Positions 1-10,172 of a stretch of 64,000 bases of DNA are shown here, piece by piece (the first letter of the stretch is position 1; each line of letters opens with the position of its first letter). The position numbers and the translations under genes are program-made. The stretch comes from Gonocerus acuteangulatus (taxonomy: Eukaryota; Arthropoda; Insecta; Hemiptera; Coreidae). The stretch is taken from the NCBI GenBank assembly GCA_946811695.1, contig OX328124.1, positions 89,832,196-89,896,195 of the forward strand, in the 5' to 3' direction. Below the pieces are notes generated by a model, which ran no database searches, was not told the origin of the DNA, and saw only the letters and a list, made by a program, of their open reading frames with translations.

Positions 1-300
1 TCTGCGTTATTGGCAGAAATGTGACAAAAAAACAAGGGTTTTAACGGTTTTTGGCAATTTGTTACTCATTGGTGCGCTTTAGCAAAAAAATGACCGATAT
101 AAAATCGACCTAAAATTCAATTCTCTACAACAATCCGTCATAAAAATAACCCCTTTCCATTGAAGATTCCAGAGTTAGGGTCGCTGGAGAAAGTTGAGGG
201 GTCGAGCATTAGGTCCAATGAACGTACATTCGACCAAGTTGAGACCCACCAAGTTTCGTTTTTAAATTTCAAAAATTGTAGAAAAAAAGGGGGTGTCAAT
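1..300. other. Unassigned transposon-like flank
   Basis: There is no coding frame or recognisable gene. The segment resumes after the MITE at 301-580 and runs to an end reading ACACCCTGT followed by a (TA)n tract near 600. That is a common look for a transposon terminus in insects, so 1-608 is probably an old element into which the MITE jumped. The family is not identified. Confidence 0.3.
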
Positions 301-580
301 CAGAGTTGGGCAAACATTAGCGCGCGCTAAAAGCTGATACCTCTCTGCTAATTTAGCGATCCCGTAGAAACCCAGCGCTAATAATTAGCGCTTAGCGACA
401 GCAGTGCGCTAATCTATTTATGAAATATCATGATTGCTAATAGCTTAAGCTATAGTTACAACATTTTAACTGCGCACTGCCGTCGCTAAGCGCTAATTAT
501 TAGCACTGGGTTTCTACGGTATCGCTAAATTAGCGGAGAGGTATCAGCTTTTAGCGCGCGCTAACTTTTGCCCAACTCTG
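301..580. mobile_element. hAT-type MITE, inverted-repeat, TIR CAGAGTTGGGC
   Basis: This 280 bp element has long inverted arms of roughly 110 bp. It starts CAGAGTTGGGCAAA and ends with the near complement ending CCCAACTCTG. It is flanked by a perfect 8 bp duplication GTGTCAAT at 293-300 and 581-588. An 8 bp target duplication and a CAG-type tip fit the hAT superfamily. The arms carry repeated TTAGCGC-type motifs. There is no coding capacity, so it would depend on a transposase elsewhere. Confidence 0.85.
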
Positions 581-608
581 GTGTCAATCGAGTTTTGAAC
601 ACCCTGTG

Positions 609-674
<66 letters not shown>
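609..674. repeat. (TA)n microsatellite
   Basis: Nearly pure TA dinucleotide run beside the end of an older transposon-like segment. Confidence 0.95.
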
Positions 675-676
<2 letters not shown>

Positions 677-842
677 GTTTTGCTATCTTGTCTTGTATTT
701 CTAGATTTTATAATTTCTTTAGGCTGTAGAACAATTGTGTATTTTTAGATTTTTCTTCATGAAAAGACACACTCACTATCTTGGCAAAAACTTTGTAAGT
801 CTCTTCATTTGATACAAAATCAATTCTGTCATTTTCTTTTAG

Positions 843-1058
843 GCCACTGCGAAGAGAATAAGAGAATGGAAGTTATAGAGCTTCAAGACCATCCTTATTA
901 CGTAGCTGTACAGTTTCATCCTGAATACCTATCACGCCCATTAAGCCCATCCCCACCGTTCTTAGGGCTTATTTTAGCTTCTGGTGGAAAACTGTCAAAT
1001 TTTTTAGCCAGAGGTTGTAGGCTTTCCCCGAGGGATTTATCAGATGAAGACCTATCTG
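843..1058 (+). CDS. CTPS: CTP synthase, penultimate coding exon (partial gene)
   Basis: CTP synthase makes CTP from UTP, ATP and glutamine in the cytosol; its C-terminal class I glutamine amidotransferase domain supplies ammonia. This exon encodes the end of that domain: [13 protein letters not shown], then [18 protein letters not shown] with the His and Glu of the Cys-His-Glu triad, then ILASGGKL and [13 protein letters not shown]. The exon opens after the acceptor ctttt-ag at 841-842 in phase 1 and ends before a GTAAGT donor at 1059. The catalytic Cys and the synthetase domain lie upstream of the window. Spacing and sequence match animal CTP synthases closely, so the identification is firm. 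The start of the open frame upstream of 843 is intron. Confidence 0.95.
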
Positions 1059-1283
1059 GTAAGTTTTCATTTTTGACATGAAACAATAAACTTTATTAGC
1101 ATTATATATTCACATATTTGAAATACTTTTTTGAGCATTTCTTCAAAATAAATTAAATTTGTTAGTGTTGGTTTCCCTTTCTCCTGTTATCACATTTAAA
1201 TAAAATGTATGGGGATAGAATATAAAAAGAATTTGATGATGTATGGTTATGATCAATTATTATGTAATTTCAGTAAAAAATAA

Positions 1284-1640
1284 TAAAAAAATAAAAAAAA
1301 AAATCAGTCCCGTAACAGGCCACGAGGGCCCTGAGGGGCAGATACTATAGAGGTATCTGATTCTAGACCATTACGGCACACTAGGGAGATAGTGTGGTCG
1401 GTACTATGCTCCGGCCGCCTGATTTTCCCCTTGCCGCTTCGACTGCTAGAGTCATTAGCACCAAGGTACCCATTATTAAATTAATTAAAGGCTGGGTTGG
1501 CCTAGGGACGGTCAGGGAGGCCGAATTCAACCCATGAACAAAGACACTAGAAGAAAAAATCTTTAGTGCTTGCTCGGGATTTGAACTCAGGTCCTCCAGC
1601 ATATGAGTCCAGTGCTCTACCACTGAGCTAACCTCGCCCC
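1284..1640 (-). mobile_element. tRNA-derived SINE in the last CTPS intron
   Basis: Read on the minus strand, the element begins with a tRNA-like head carrying an A box (TTAGCTCAGTGG), a CAT-containing anticodon-like loop and a B box (GAGTTCAAATCCC). A body of about 280 bp and a T-rich tail follow. It is flanked by a 13 bp direct repeat CAGTAAAAAATAA at 1271-1283 and 1641-1653, as expected for target-primed insertion. It is not a functional tRNA gene, because the cloverleaf 3' half runs straight into SINE body. Confidence 0.85.
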
Positions 1641-1825
1641 CAGTAAAAAATAAACAAAATCGAAATTAAAATTTTAATTCTATTTCTTGTTCTTGAAGCT
1701 AGATGAATATTCATATTTTTTTCCTAGGTGAAATTTAAATGATTAAACAACAAATAGATTCTTGAATTTCCAGGTTTAGTTAACATTAGCTACTTATAAT
1801 TTATTAAATTCCCTTTTGGTTTTAG

Positions 1826-1923
1826 ATGGTGAATTAAATATTGAAGACATGATTGATAGCACAGGTCACCTCTCAGTTTCTTCATCCACTTCAAGTCAAC
1901 CTGCTGAAAAATGTTTTCTTTAG
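1826..1923 (+). CDS. CTPS: CTP synthase, terminal coding exon and stop
   Basis: The acceptor tttt-ag at 1824-1825 joins in frame to the previous exon (codon split 1+2, giving Asp). The exon encodes a Ser-rich tail of 32 full codons (LNIEDMIDSTGHLSVSSSTS and a few more residues) and stops at TAG 1921-1923. A variable, acidic/Ser-rich tail after the SPR motif is usual in animal CTP synthases, where it is a phosphorylation region. That role is family knowledge and is not proved here. Confidence 0.88.
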
Positions 1924-2404
1924 AAAGGCTTCTTTTTCTGTTTTATGTTGTTATATGCTTTGAATTTTCATGTTTTATTTGGTACTCTTAAAAACTCAGA
2001 ATAGGAAAAGTACATTGTATTTTTAGTAGTTTAAAAGCAAGCTGGATATCATATATTTAATCATTACTTTTTAATTTGTATTACTGTAATCTTTAAACAA
2101 ATACAAATACATAAGTTCACTATGTATCTCTAAAGAATTTGAAACAATTTATATGCTCGGTTACAAACTTTTAATTTGATGACCTTTGAAATGGATTAGG
2201 ATTGCATGTCCTTTGAATTTCTTTGCAAAACATAGAACCTTTTTTTCTGGGTTTTATATTTATTGTAAGTAAATTTTTTGGAGCCTGTTTAACATTGCCA
2301 AAAAAAAAAGTGAATTATTACAGTTTATCTGATAAACTGTGGTTAGTTAGTAATTAACTGAAGTTTCGTTGTTTAAGAAAGTTTATTATTATTATTTTTT
2401 TTAA

Positions 2405-2407
<3 letters not shown>

Positions 2408-2460
<53 letters not shown>
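2408..2460. repeat. Poly-T tract of about 53 nt
   Basis: Uninterrupted T run. It may be the tail of a minus-strand retroelement or a simple homopolymer; no element body is obvious beside it. Confidence 0.9.
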
Positions 2461-3224
2461 CATTATGGACTTGAAGGATAGAAATATGAAAATGTGAACA
2501 AATGACGATTCAAATCCATGAATTATTTAACTGTTTGTTATTATTAAAACTAAAGTTTGAAAACATAGCTATATATAACCAGCAACAATTATTAGAGATT
2601 TTTTATTTGTTGGTTTACTACAGGCCAGGTTAAGGGCTTAAACAGCTATTGTTAAGATATATGTGCCAAAAGTCTCATTTAATGTTATTAAGTAATCATT
2701 ACATTACGGTATACACAGTTATCACAAATATTTTGTACCTAACAAGTAATATTTTCTTTCTTTTTACCATTAGGTACTTTTGAGATATTTGTGAGGCATA
2801 CTTCTATTATCTTTATGATAATTAATGGTATTCCTATTATCTTTTCATCATAACATTTTAAAAAGTAAAAAGAAAAAAAAAATGTCCTTTCTCGTCAAAC
2901 AATGTTAATTTTTTTATTTTTAGTCAGAGAAGGCATTCACAATATCAAGAATTCTTCCCTACCGTAAATTTTGTTCTCTTTATTTTTGTAGTTTCTTAAG
3001 TTTTGGTTTATGCCGTCATTATCTTAACAGAACTATTGCTATTCATGTGATTTCACGACTCCGTATTATCATTTTTAATATCAGATTTAGTATGTTAATA
3101 TGTTGAAGATTGGTTTCTAGGTGACCATATTCTTTTAATATTTAATTTTGAAACTCGACTCTTATTTGATTTTGATGACATTTGATATTAAAGAAACAGA
3201 CTGGTTTTTTGTTTATATTTATTT

Positions 3225-3935
3225 ATCAGGCAGAACATCAATAAATAAAATATGTGAATTAATAAAAAATGTTTCATTAATTCGAGCTCTACATGTTTCG
3301 CACCCGTAGTGCCTCATCAGGATCTTAAGTTGACAATATTCACGGCCACAATAAGCAAGAGAACCTTCCACCTTTTGAGCCATATCATGACTGAATAGTC
3401 ATAAGCAGCCAGTTAGGCTAGGAAAACATAAATACAATTTTTATAACAATTTGTATTAAGGATGTTTCTGCTACTCTTTGGTAGCATTTATCAACTAAAA
3501 GACAAAACACAAATGCTGAATTAATAAACTGAATAATTAAACCAATAAAGAATTGTAGATTACCATATTTCTGGATTTATTTATTCTGCATTTGTATTTT
3601 TGTGTTTTAGCTGACAAAGGCTACCAAAGAGTAGCTGAAACGTCCTCAATTCAGATTTTTACAATAATTGTATTGATGTTTTCTAGTTGAATCCCAATAT
3701 TCCCTGACTGCTTATCACTCCGACGGCTAACTATCTACACCTCATTATGAATAGTCATAGTCCGCTTGGATAATGGAAGGTTCTCTTGCTTACTGTGGCT
3801 GTAAATATTTTCAATTTTAGCTCCTGATGAACGAGTAAAGACGCAAAACATCTTGAGCTTGAATTAATAAATCATTTTGTATTAATTGCTATAGTTTTAT
3901 TTGTTTACCTTCTGCCTGATTAATAAATAAGTGGA
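3225..3935. mobile_element. Degenerate fold-back repeat with CTGATGAG...GAAAC motif
   Basis: The outer parts are inverted copies of one another. GGCAGAACATCAATAAATAA and the segment through GAACCTTCCACC on the left match, on the opposite strand, TGGAAGGTTCTCTTGCTTAC through CTTCTGCCTGATTAATAAAT on the right. The inner arms contain CTACCAAAGAGTAGC. The left arm, read on the minus strand, contains CTGATGAGGCACTACGGGTG followed by CGAAACATGTAGAGC. Related motif copies occur near 19485 (+) and 33060-33110 (-). No coding sequence is visible and the superfamily is not identified; a Penelope-like 3' region is one possibility. Confidence 0.55.
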
Positions 3936-6900
3936 TTTTATACAATCACTTTTTCATAATAATTTTTTGTATTTTAACTTTCGATGTGTACAATTATTTG
4001 TTTTCAATGGTGTTTCATTTTTCTCATTATGCATTCTACTATCTGGTACAAATTAAATCATTATCATTCACTATATTTTCCTTTTCTGTCATTAATTCTC
4101 CGTTTTTCTAAAAGAACATTTAATTGTTTTCAATTTTAAATTATAAATAATATAATTATGTAAGCATTGGTCTTTCTTGAAGGTGATATATTTTTAAATT
4201 GTAATTTTAGTTTTTACTTCCAAGATGTAATAAAAAAGAGATGATCTTTTAGTGCCTTACCTGTTAGTTTAATGTGGCTGTGTTGTATAATATTTCCAAT
4301 AAATGTCCATTATTTTTCAATACACAATGTAGTATGTAATGATGTATTATATTTTAAAATTTAGGGTTATTTTTCCTTTTAAGTATAGTTTCCTACAGGA
4401 ACTCTATGCTTTTTTAAAACTAATAGAAACTCTTGTGCTTCTAATTTTGACAACCTAAAGGATTGGTTAATTAAAGAGTGAAATCTCAAATTCACATAAA
4501 CTTAATTTTATATTTTTTCTGGAACTTAACACCAACTAGATACCTAACACTGCTTGATCTGATAACATTTTACATGTGTGAAAACAATAGTGAAACTAAT
4601 AGTCCTTATCTCAGTTTTCATGATAAAAATGAGAACTCATGTTTTTTCTATATTCTATACTATAGGATGTAGATTTATTTGAACCATCCTATTCTATACT
4701 GTAAATCTGTTTTGTAGGAGTATACTAGTACTCTCTTCAAATATTATAAGATTTTTAATTTCAAGTAATATTGTAATTGTATCCTTAAAAATTGAAATAA
4801 TATTCCTGCAGAAAAGGCATTAAATTATTTTTAACTTGCAGATTGCTTTTTAAAAAATATAAATTGTATTATTAAGAATTTGGTTTATTTACTCAATTTA
4901 TCTTAAAAATAAAATTAATGAACTCTTATTTTCTGTAGAATTAAGAAGTTTTGAAGCCCATCGAAAATTGCTCATTCGCTCTTAATTCTCTATGTTTAAA
5001 ATCATCTTGTTCTCTTTATAATAACGTAAAATATATACAAAACATTCTTGCAAGTTAGTCCTGTACGCTTTGTTTGGAAATAATATTTATATATTTCTAT
5101 GGTCTTCTTGCCATTATTATTGTACAAAACATTCTTGCCAATTTTGGATGCTAGTTTTTTATTGCTCAGATCTTGTTTAGAATTACCCCTTGAGCACTTT
5201 TCTTTCTTTTTTTTTTTTTTCTTAACTTTTCTCAATGATCTACTGTAAGCAAAAAAATATTTATTTCCTTCTTATGAGTCTTCTCCATTAGTATGTTATC
5301 TAGATTTTCACATAAATCTTTTACCATCTTGCTACTGTCATTGCTGGCAAAAAAATTCAATAAAAATCTTTAAATAGAAATAATATTGTTGTTCTTTATT
5401 TATCCACGCACAGATTTGTTTGTATATTAGAAGTCTTAGCAAAACTAAATATCACTGTACTTAACACAGAGGGCAAAGCACGTTCTGGAAATGTGTTGCT
5501 TGGCTCTCCACAGGATCGGACCATATTCCGATAACGACCACCCTGTATGTCTCACTTTCTACGTATTAGCATGCCCTGTGCAGTGCAAGCTTGTGGTTCT
5601 ATCTGTTTTTGTCGCACTCGCCTAGCATTTATAGTTCTTTAAAGATTTAGTTTGCCATTTCAAGTAGTTTTTTTCTTCAGGGAGAATATGTCAGTTAGTT
5701 TGTGATTTTGGTTGGGTTTGCACTTTTTAATTATAGGGCTCCAAACTTGTCTAGATCAACTCTTAAATTATAATTTAACATCAAGAAAAAACATCAGATG
5801 GTACAAAAAATTAGTATTTAACATGCAAATGATATTAAATAGGCGTTTTTATTGTTCAAGTGGAATACACCACAACAGAAGAATTTGAACTTGAAACTAT
5901 TTTGTAATTCTCGAATATAATTTATTACACATGCTTGTTAAACTAATACTAACGGCTCATGCGTTGGGCTTTCTGCCTTATGGGATAAAACTCTGTAAAT
6001 TTTGAAAAATTCCAAAATGCTCCCAAAAATATACAATCATTATTGCGCATTATTTTTACATTTACTGGATAAATTCACTTTTGTTTTAAATATACAGTTA
6101 CCTGCAATGAATATCGAAACTGATAACCCATGATCATCTAACCAAGATGAAGATGAAACCTACACCAAGATTGCACCATCTTGGCAAAAGGAAGCCACCC
6201 TACTTGGGGGGGGGGGGGGGGTTAGGAAGCGGGTAGGATCAATAAGACTGTATATCTTGAACCGGAAAAGATACTAAAAGTACGAAGAACCACCTCAAAC
6301 CTACATTAACAAGCCTTCACTAAATGCGTTTTGGTCACTCAAATTTGGAAAGAAAAGCTTTTGTTGCTCTGAAGGAGTTAACTCGTGTAGGAAAAGCAGT
6401 GCCCCTCACGCTCCACACGAGTTAACTCTTGGGAGACTTTATATCTCAATGATGCTATAATTGCTAGTGATTTTATTATTTACGAATAGAGCTTCATCCG
6501 GTTTTTCACAAACTTTTCGATTTCATCAAATCTTCTTCGTATAATAATTGAAATTTTTCATTGTGCAAGTCTATTAGTATCTATAAAAAAAATGTAAAGT
6601 CCTACAATCGACATTGTTATGCGTAATTGTTGAAGTTAGCGCACCTCGCCGCCTATTGGTAGTGTCGTACTCAGATTTGTCTCTCCAGCCATATTGTTGC
6701 TGTTTATATTTTTCAGTCACAATTTGGATGTTGTATAGTACGAGTGGTATAGAAAGCCTCCTTCGATATGAGTGACGATGCACCTCGTTTTCTGAGAGAG
6801 AGGAAAGAGTCGAACGGTGGTGAAGTCGAGACGAGGAGAGATTGGCGAGCGTACGGGGGGAGTTAGACGGATAAGCATCGAGCGTACGGGGCACTGCGCC

Positions 6901-6957
6901 ACTTCATTCGTCAGCAAAGAAAGGGTTAAGCCACCTCGTAAGGAAGAAATGTGTATT

Positions 6958-6960
<3 letters not shown>

Positions 6961-6990
<30 letters not shown>
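6961..6990. repeat. Poly-A tract
   Basis: About 30 A residues following GAAATGTGTATTGC; it could be the tail of a retroposed fragment. Confidence 0.85.
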
Positions 6991-6994
<4 letters not shown>

Positions 6995-7664
6995 AAAACT
7001 CCTTGGTATCATGAAGGATGTGAAATGGCAAAATGAGCAGAGGTTGAAAAGGGAAGAAATTTAAGCTTATGAAACACAAATGAGAGTAATTCTAAATTGT
7101 TGGATGGTGAAAAGTAATGTGCACAATAAGAATAAAAAACCTCTAATTTCCAGTTTTTTATTTTCTGGCAACAAATTTTTGAGGTGTTATCCCCTTTCCA
7201 TGTGCTCTTTAAAGGATCTTGCCCCTAGAATGTCTACTCCCCAAAAACGTTTTGCTGACAACATTATGGATTTTTTTTTGTTTCTCATTGTTAGTTTTTG
7301 ATTCTTTATTTTTGAAATTGGAATCCCACCATGGCAAATTATCTTCTATAAAATAAAGGATTTAAAATTTAATTATATACAATCATGCATCTGTTTTGTG
7401 CAGTTATTTAGTACATTATTAAATTTAATTTTGGATTAGTGTTAAATTATTTACTAATCAGTCAAATCAAAATATGAAAGGACAAGCCAGGACAAACTAG
7501 TGTGGAAACATCCTCCATAAACTGTGTGAAACTATGAAACCATACATCAACCAGTCCTGAATGAGCCTGCTGGGTAGGTTCCCTTCTCTTTTTTTGAAAG
7601 ATATTATAAAACTTAGTCCTCCATAAATGTGTGAACTTTCTAAAAATCTCTTTTAGTAATTGGT

Positions 7665-8345
7665 GTGTTACAACTTCATGGTATCTCTCATCTTGCCTTC
7701 AATTTGAAATTCAGAAATTGGAGAATCACAAATAAAACTTTTCCAATTAAAGAAACGCAAAAACGAATTCAGGAAGAATCCATTAAAAAAAACTCGGAAT
7801 CCGTGATATATGGTTCTTCAGGAACAGGAAAAACCTCTAGGAGATTTTTTGCTGATCTATCCTTGACATCAGAAATAATAAAAATCCATGAGAATTTGAT
7901 TCATAGATTGCCAGTCATTCTTAACGTAGTAAACAGTCGCCGTGTAATTGACCTAATCAAATTTGGATTTTATGCGCAACATGGGCGTATATAAGGGGGG
8001 GACTGCAGCCCCCCCCCCCCCGAAATTTTGATTTGACCGGTAAATATTTCATAAAACCCTTAAAAATAAATTAAATAAAATCATTTAGTTCATAAAATAT
8101 ATTCTTTTTGGGGTGTAATAGCGTTTAAGTTGGCTAAAACACTTCCAAGATCTAAATTGTTAGTATTCCATACACCTGAAATGGTCTCAGCCCCCCCGAA
8201 ATTTTCCCAGCCCCCTCCGAAATTATTTTCTATATACGCCCATGATGCGCAAGAGAGAGCAAAACTGGTTCTTCAACTGTACCCTTGGCCCTTACTATAT
8301 GCTCTCCGCAATACACAATGGGTTCACTCCATGGTGCCGAAATAA
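7665..8345 (+). pseudogene. Unrecognised open frame split by a MITE
   Basis: A frame open from about 7665 contains VIYGSSGTGKTS, a string that resembles a Walker A loop, but nothing else links it to a P-loop family. The hAT-type MITE at 7980-8244 interrupts it after FGFYAQ. The same frame resumes on the far side of the duplicated target and ends at 8345. It may be a degraded transposon gene or chance. No function is proposed. Confidence 0.2.
7980..8244 (+). mobile_element. hAT-type MITE, TIR CATGGGCGTATATA, copy 1
   Basis: This 265 bp element starts CATGGGCGTATATA and ends TATATACGCCCATG. A perfect 8 bp duplication ATGCGCAA lies at 7972-7979 and 8245-8252. Near the left end is CTGCAGCCCCCC and near the right end are two CAGCCCCC...CGAAATT repeats. 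A second copy in the opposite orientation lies at 38778-39048, also with a perfect 8 bp duplication. No coding capacity. Confidence 0.85.
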
Positions 8346-9949
8346 TGTCAATAACAGCTCTTCCGATCGGAGATAATTTTCAGTAAGAATCGAATAAGAC
8401 CAATTGCAAGTCGGAAAATTCAGTTCTTGTTTAAAGGGTGATTTCCCAAAGCATTAAATAAATATTTAAAATAAAAAATTATAATAGTCTTTTATTCGGT
8501 CTTAACATCGAACTATCACTGGTGGTTTCGAGAACACGGGGTGGGAGTGGCACTCGAAAAACCACAAAATCAATCAATTTGAACCAGGTTTTCTCGGGTC
8601 CGAATTCCAAATTTTTAGTACTTACTGACCCAAAAATCTCTATGCTTCACAAATTTTTCCAATGTTTTTTTTTTTTCAGTTCTAAATCGAATAGGACCAA
8701 TGACAATTACATTGAATCAGTCGTTGAAAAGATATTGAATTTTTTGGCAATCTGCCCCCCGGGAATAAGGTAAGTTTCACTCGTTATCCCTGAGGTTGCG
8801 GGATTTTTCCGATGCCCTGAGACCATACATCGTGGATGCAAATGCAAAGTATCGAATATGAAAATCACCACTTTCAAGAGTGAAAATACTTTTATTTATT
8901 ACCTTGCTTTTGGGCAGTCAAATAGTCCGCAGATTCGACTTTATGACAGTGGTTACATTCCCCTTTCATTGTGTGAACTTAGATTCAAGAGTTTGCCGTC
9001 CATCTGTCCAACAGCAATCAGCAAAGATTTAAAATGAAAAATATGTTTTTTCACATTCGATACTTTGCATTTGTATCGACGACATGTTCTCTGGTGCACG
9101 TGTCCCTCAAAAATGGTACTACGAGACGGTGTTGGTTGGAGCCAAGCAGTTGTGTTACAACTGTTGCAGAGTTTATCTTTGAAATACGAGCATACCTTAC
9201 ACTTTGGCAACTTAAGTATTTTCTAGAGAACAAATAAAAGGAATTGTCGAAATAGGCGAAGGGCCAATTCACACTTTATATAAAATGATTCAAATCCCTA
9301 CATATTTCACATATACATACTATGTGAGGGTCTCTTCAGGGGAATTTGTTTATGATTTCGAAGGCTTAAAGGATATCTTCCATCTGTAGGGCCGCTTCAA
9401 AAATCGTATAAGTTCATATGTTAACATCCGAATTGTATGGCTTTTCGTGTTTTCCAAGATACTAAGTCCATCTCTTATTTAAACCATTTGAATCGTCCTG
9501 CCGAAAAAATGATTAGTTGATTTGTTTAGTTCCCTTTATATTTCCAGTGCATTCATCATATTCATCAATTACTTTCCTTATCTGTTTCAATCTATTATAA
9601 CTATTTAATCCTTGTCTTTTCGAAACACGTACAATGAATTTTCTAGTTTTATGAGATTATATGTTGTATTTTGTTTATTTTCATATTTCCTTTCTTCTTT
9701 AATTAATTAATTCAGCTCGGGCTAATAAATAAATTTCAAAAAAAAAATAATATGTTCTACCCTCCCTATAAAAATCATACGAAAAATTAGATTATAATTA
9801 TATCTATTTTAATTTAAAAGTTCTTCCTTAAAATCATGGCTCTTCGTCAATGTTTCTTCAGTAATTTCTTTAAAATATAAAAAAAATGTTAACTATTTTT
9901 TAAAATGGTCGTAATTTATTAACTTTCAGTATACCTTAAAATGATTTAG
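8253..9949. other. Spacer upstream of Nrx-IV, repeat debris
   Basis: No supported gene. An inverted repeat of about 30 bp pairs 8833-8862 (GATGCAAATGCAAAGTATCG) with 9043-9080, with a 180 bp spacer. A minus-strand frame at 8953-9210 has several Cys residues but not in a clean zinc-finger pattern. The segment around 9300-9450 (TCTTCCATCTGTAGGGCC) resembles 33138-33190, so it is probably repeat sequence. Confidence 0.4.
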
Positions 9950-10108
9950 TATCGATATAGTATTTTGAGGGATCGATTACAAACTTGCGTATCGATATCA
10001 TCAAGTAGTAGAGTGGGAATTCTTGTAACAGATAGTTTGGTTGACTATTGTTTGGGCGTGTACATATGAGTGACTAATATAGATGAAATGCTGATTTAGT
10101 TTTTTATA
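9950..10108 (+). promoter_or_regulatory. Candidate Nrx-IV promoter with two TATCGATA (DRE-like) motifs
   Basis: Two exact TATCGATA palindromes lie at 9950-9957 and 9990-9997. A third partial ATCGAT is at 9972-9977. All are within 160 bp of the Nrx-IV start codon. TATCGATA is the Drosophila DNA-replication-related element bound by DREF. Position and clustering suggest a core promoter region, but the transcription start is not visible and use of the motif in this species is inferred. Confidence 0.4.
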
Positions 10109-10172
10109 ATGAGTTTTAAACTAGAAATAGTAATTGTTTTTCTAGCTGTTACTGGATATTCTACTATAGCAG
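10109..10172 (+). CDS. Nrx-IV: Nrx-IV exon 1: start codon and signal peptide
   Basis: The start ATG is followed by MSFKLEIVIVFLAVTGYSTI and Ala: a short charged start, a hydrophobic core of about 12 residues and small residues at the likely cleavage site. The donor GTATGT follows at 10173. The exon ends in phase 1. Confidence 0.85.

Larger units (their letters stand above)
1924..6960. other. CTPS 3' region and intergenic spacer
   Basis: No supported gene. The first part must include the CTPS 3' UTR. Several AATAAA strings occur (for example near 5358), but which one is used cannot be told. There is a poly-T run at about 2408-2460, a fold-back repeat at 3225-3935, and a poly-G run near 6207-6220. 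A hairpin near 6372-6435 pairs GAGTTAACTCGTG with its complement. Short open frames here (4478-4672, 5002-5235, 6574-6917) have no recognisable motifs. Confidence 0.6.

Noticed and set aside
1570..1640. Minus-strand tRNA-Met-like gene
   Set aside because: It is the head of a 357 bp SINE bounded by a 13 bp duplication, not a stand-alone cloverleaf.
6574..6917. Overlapping minus-strand open frames
   Set aside because: Ser/Arg-rich low-complexity composition in different frames, without homology I recognise. Probably chance in GC-richer repeat DNA.
8953..9210. Cys-rich minus-strand frame, possible zinc finger
   Set aside because: Cys spacing fits no standard finger, and both strands are open here. 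An inverted repeat nearby suggests transposon debris.
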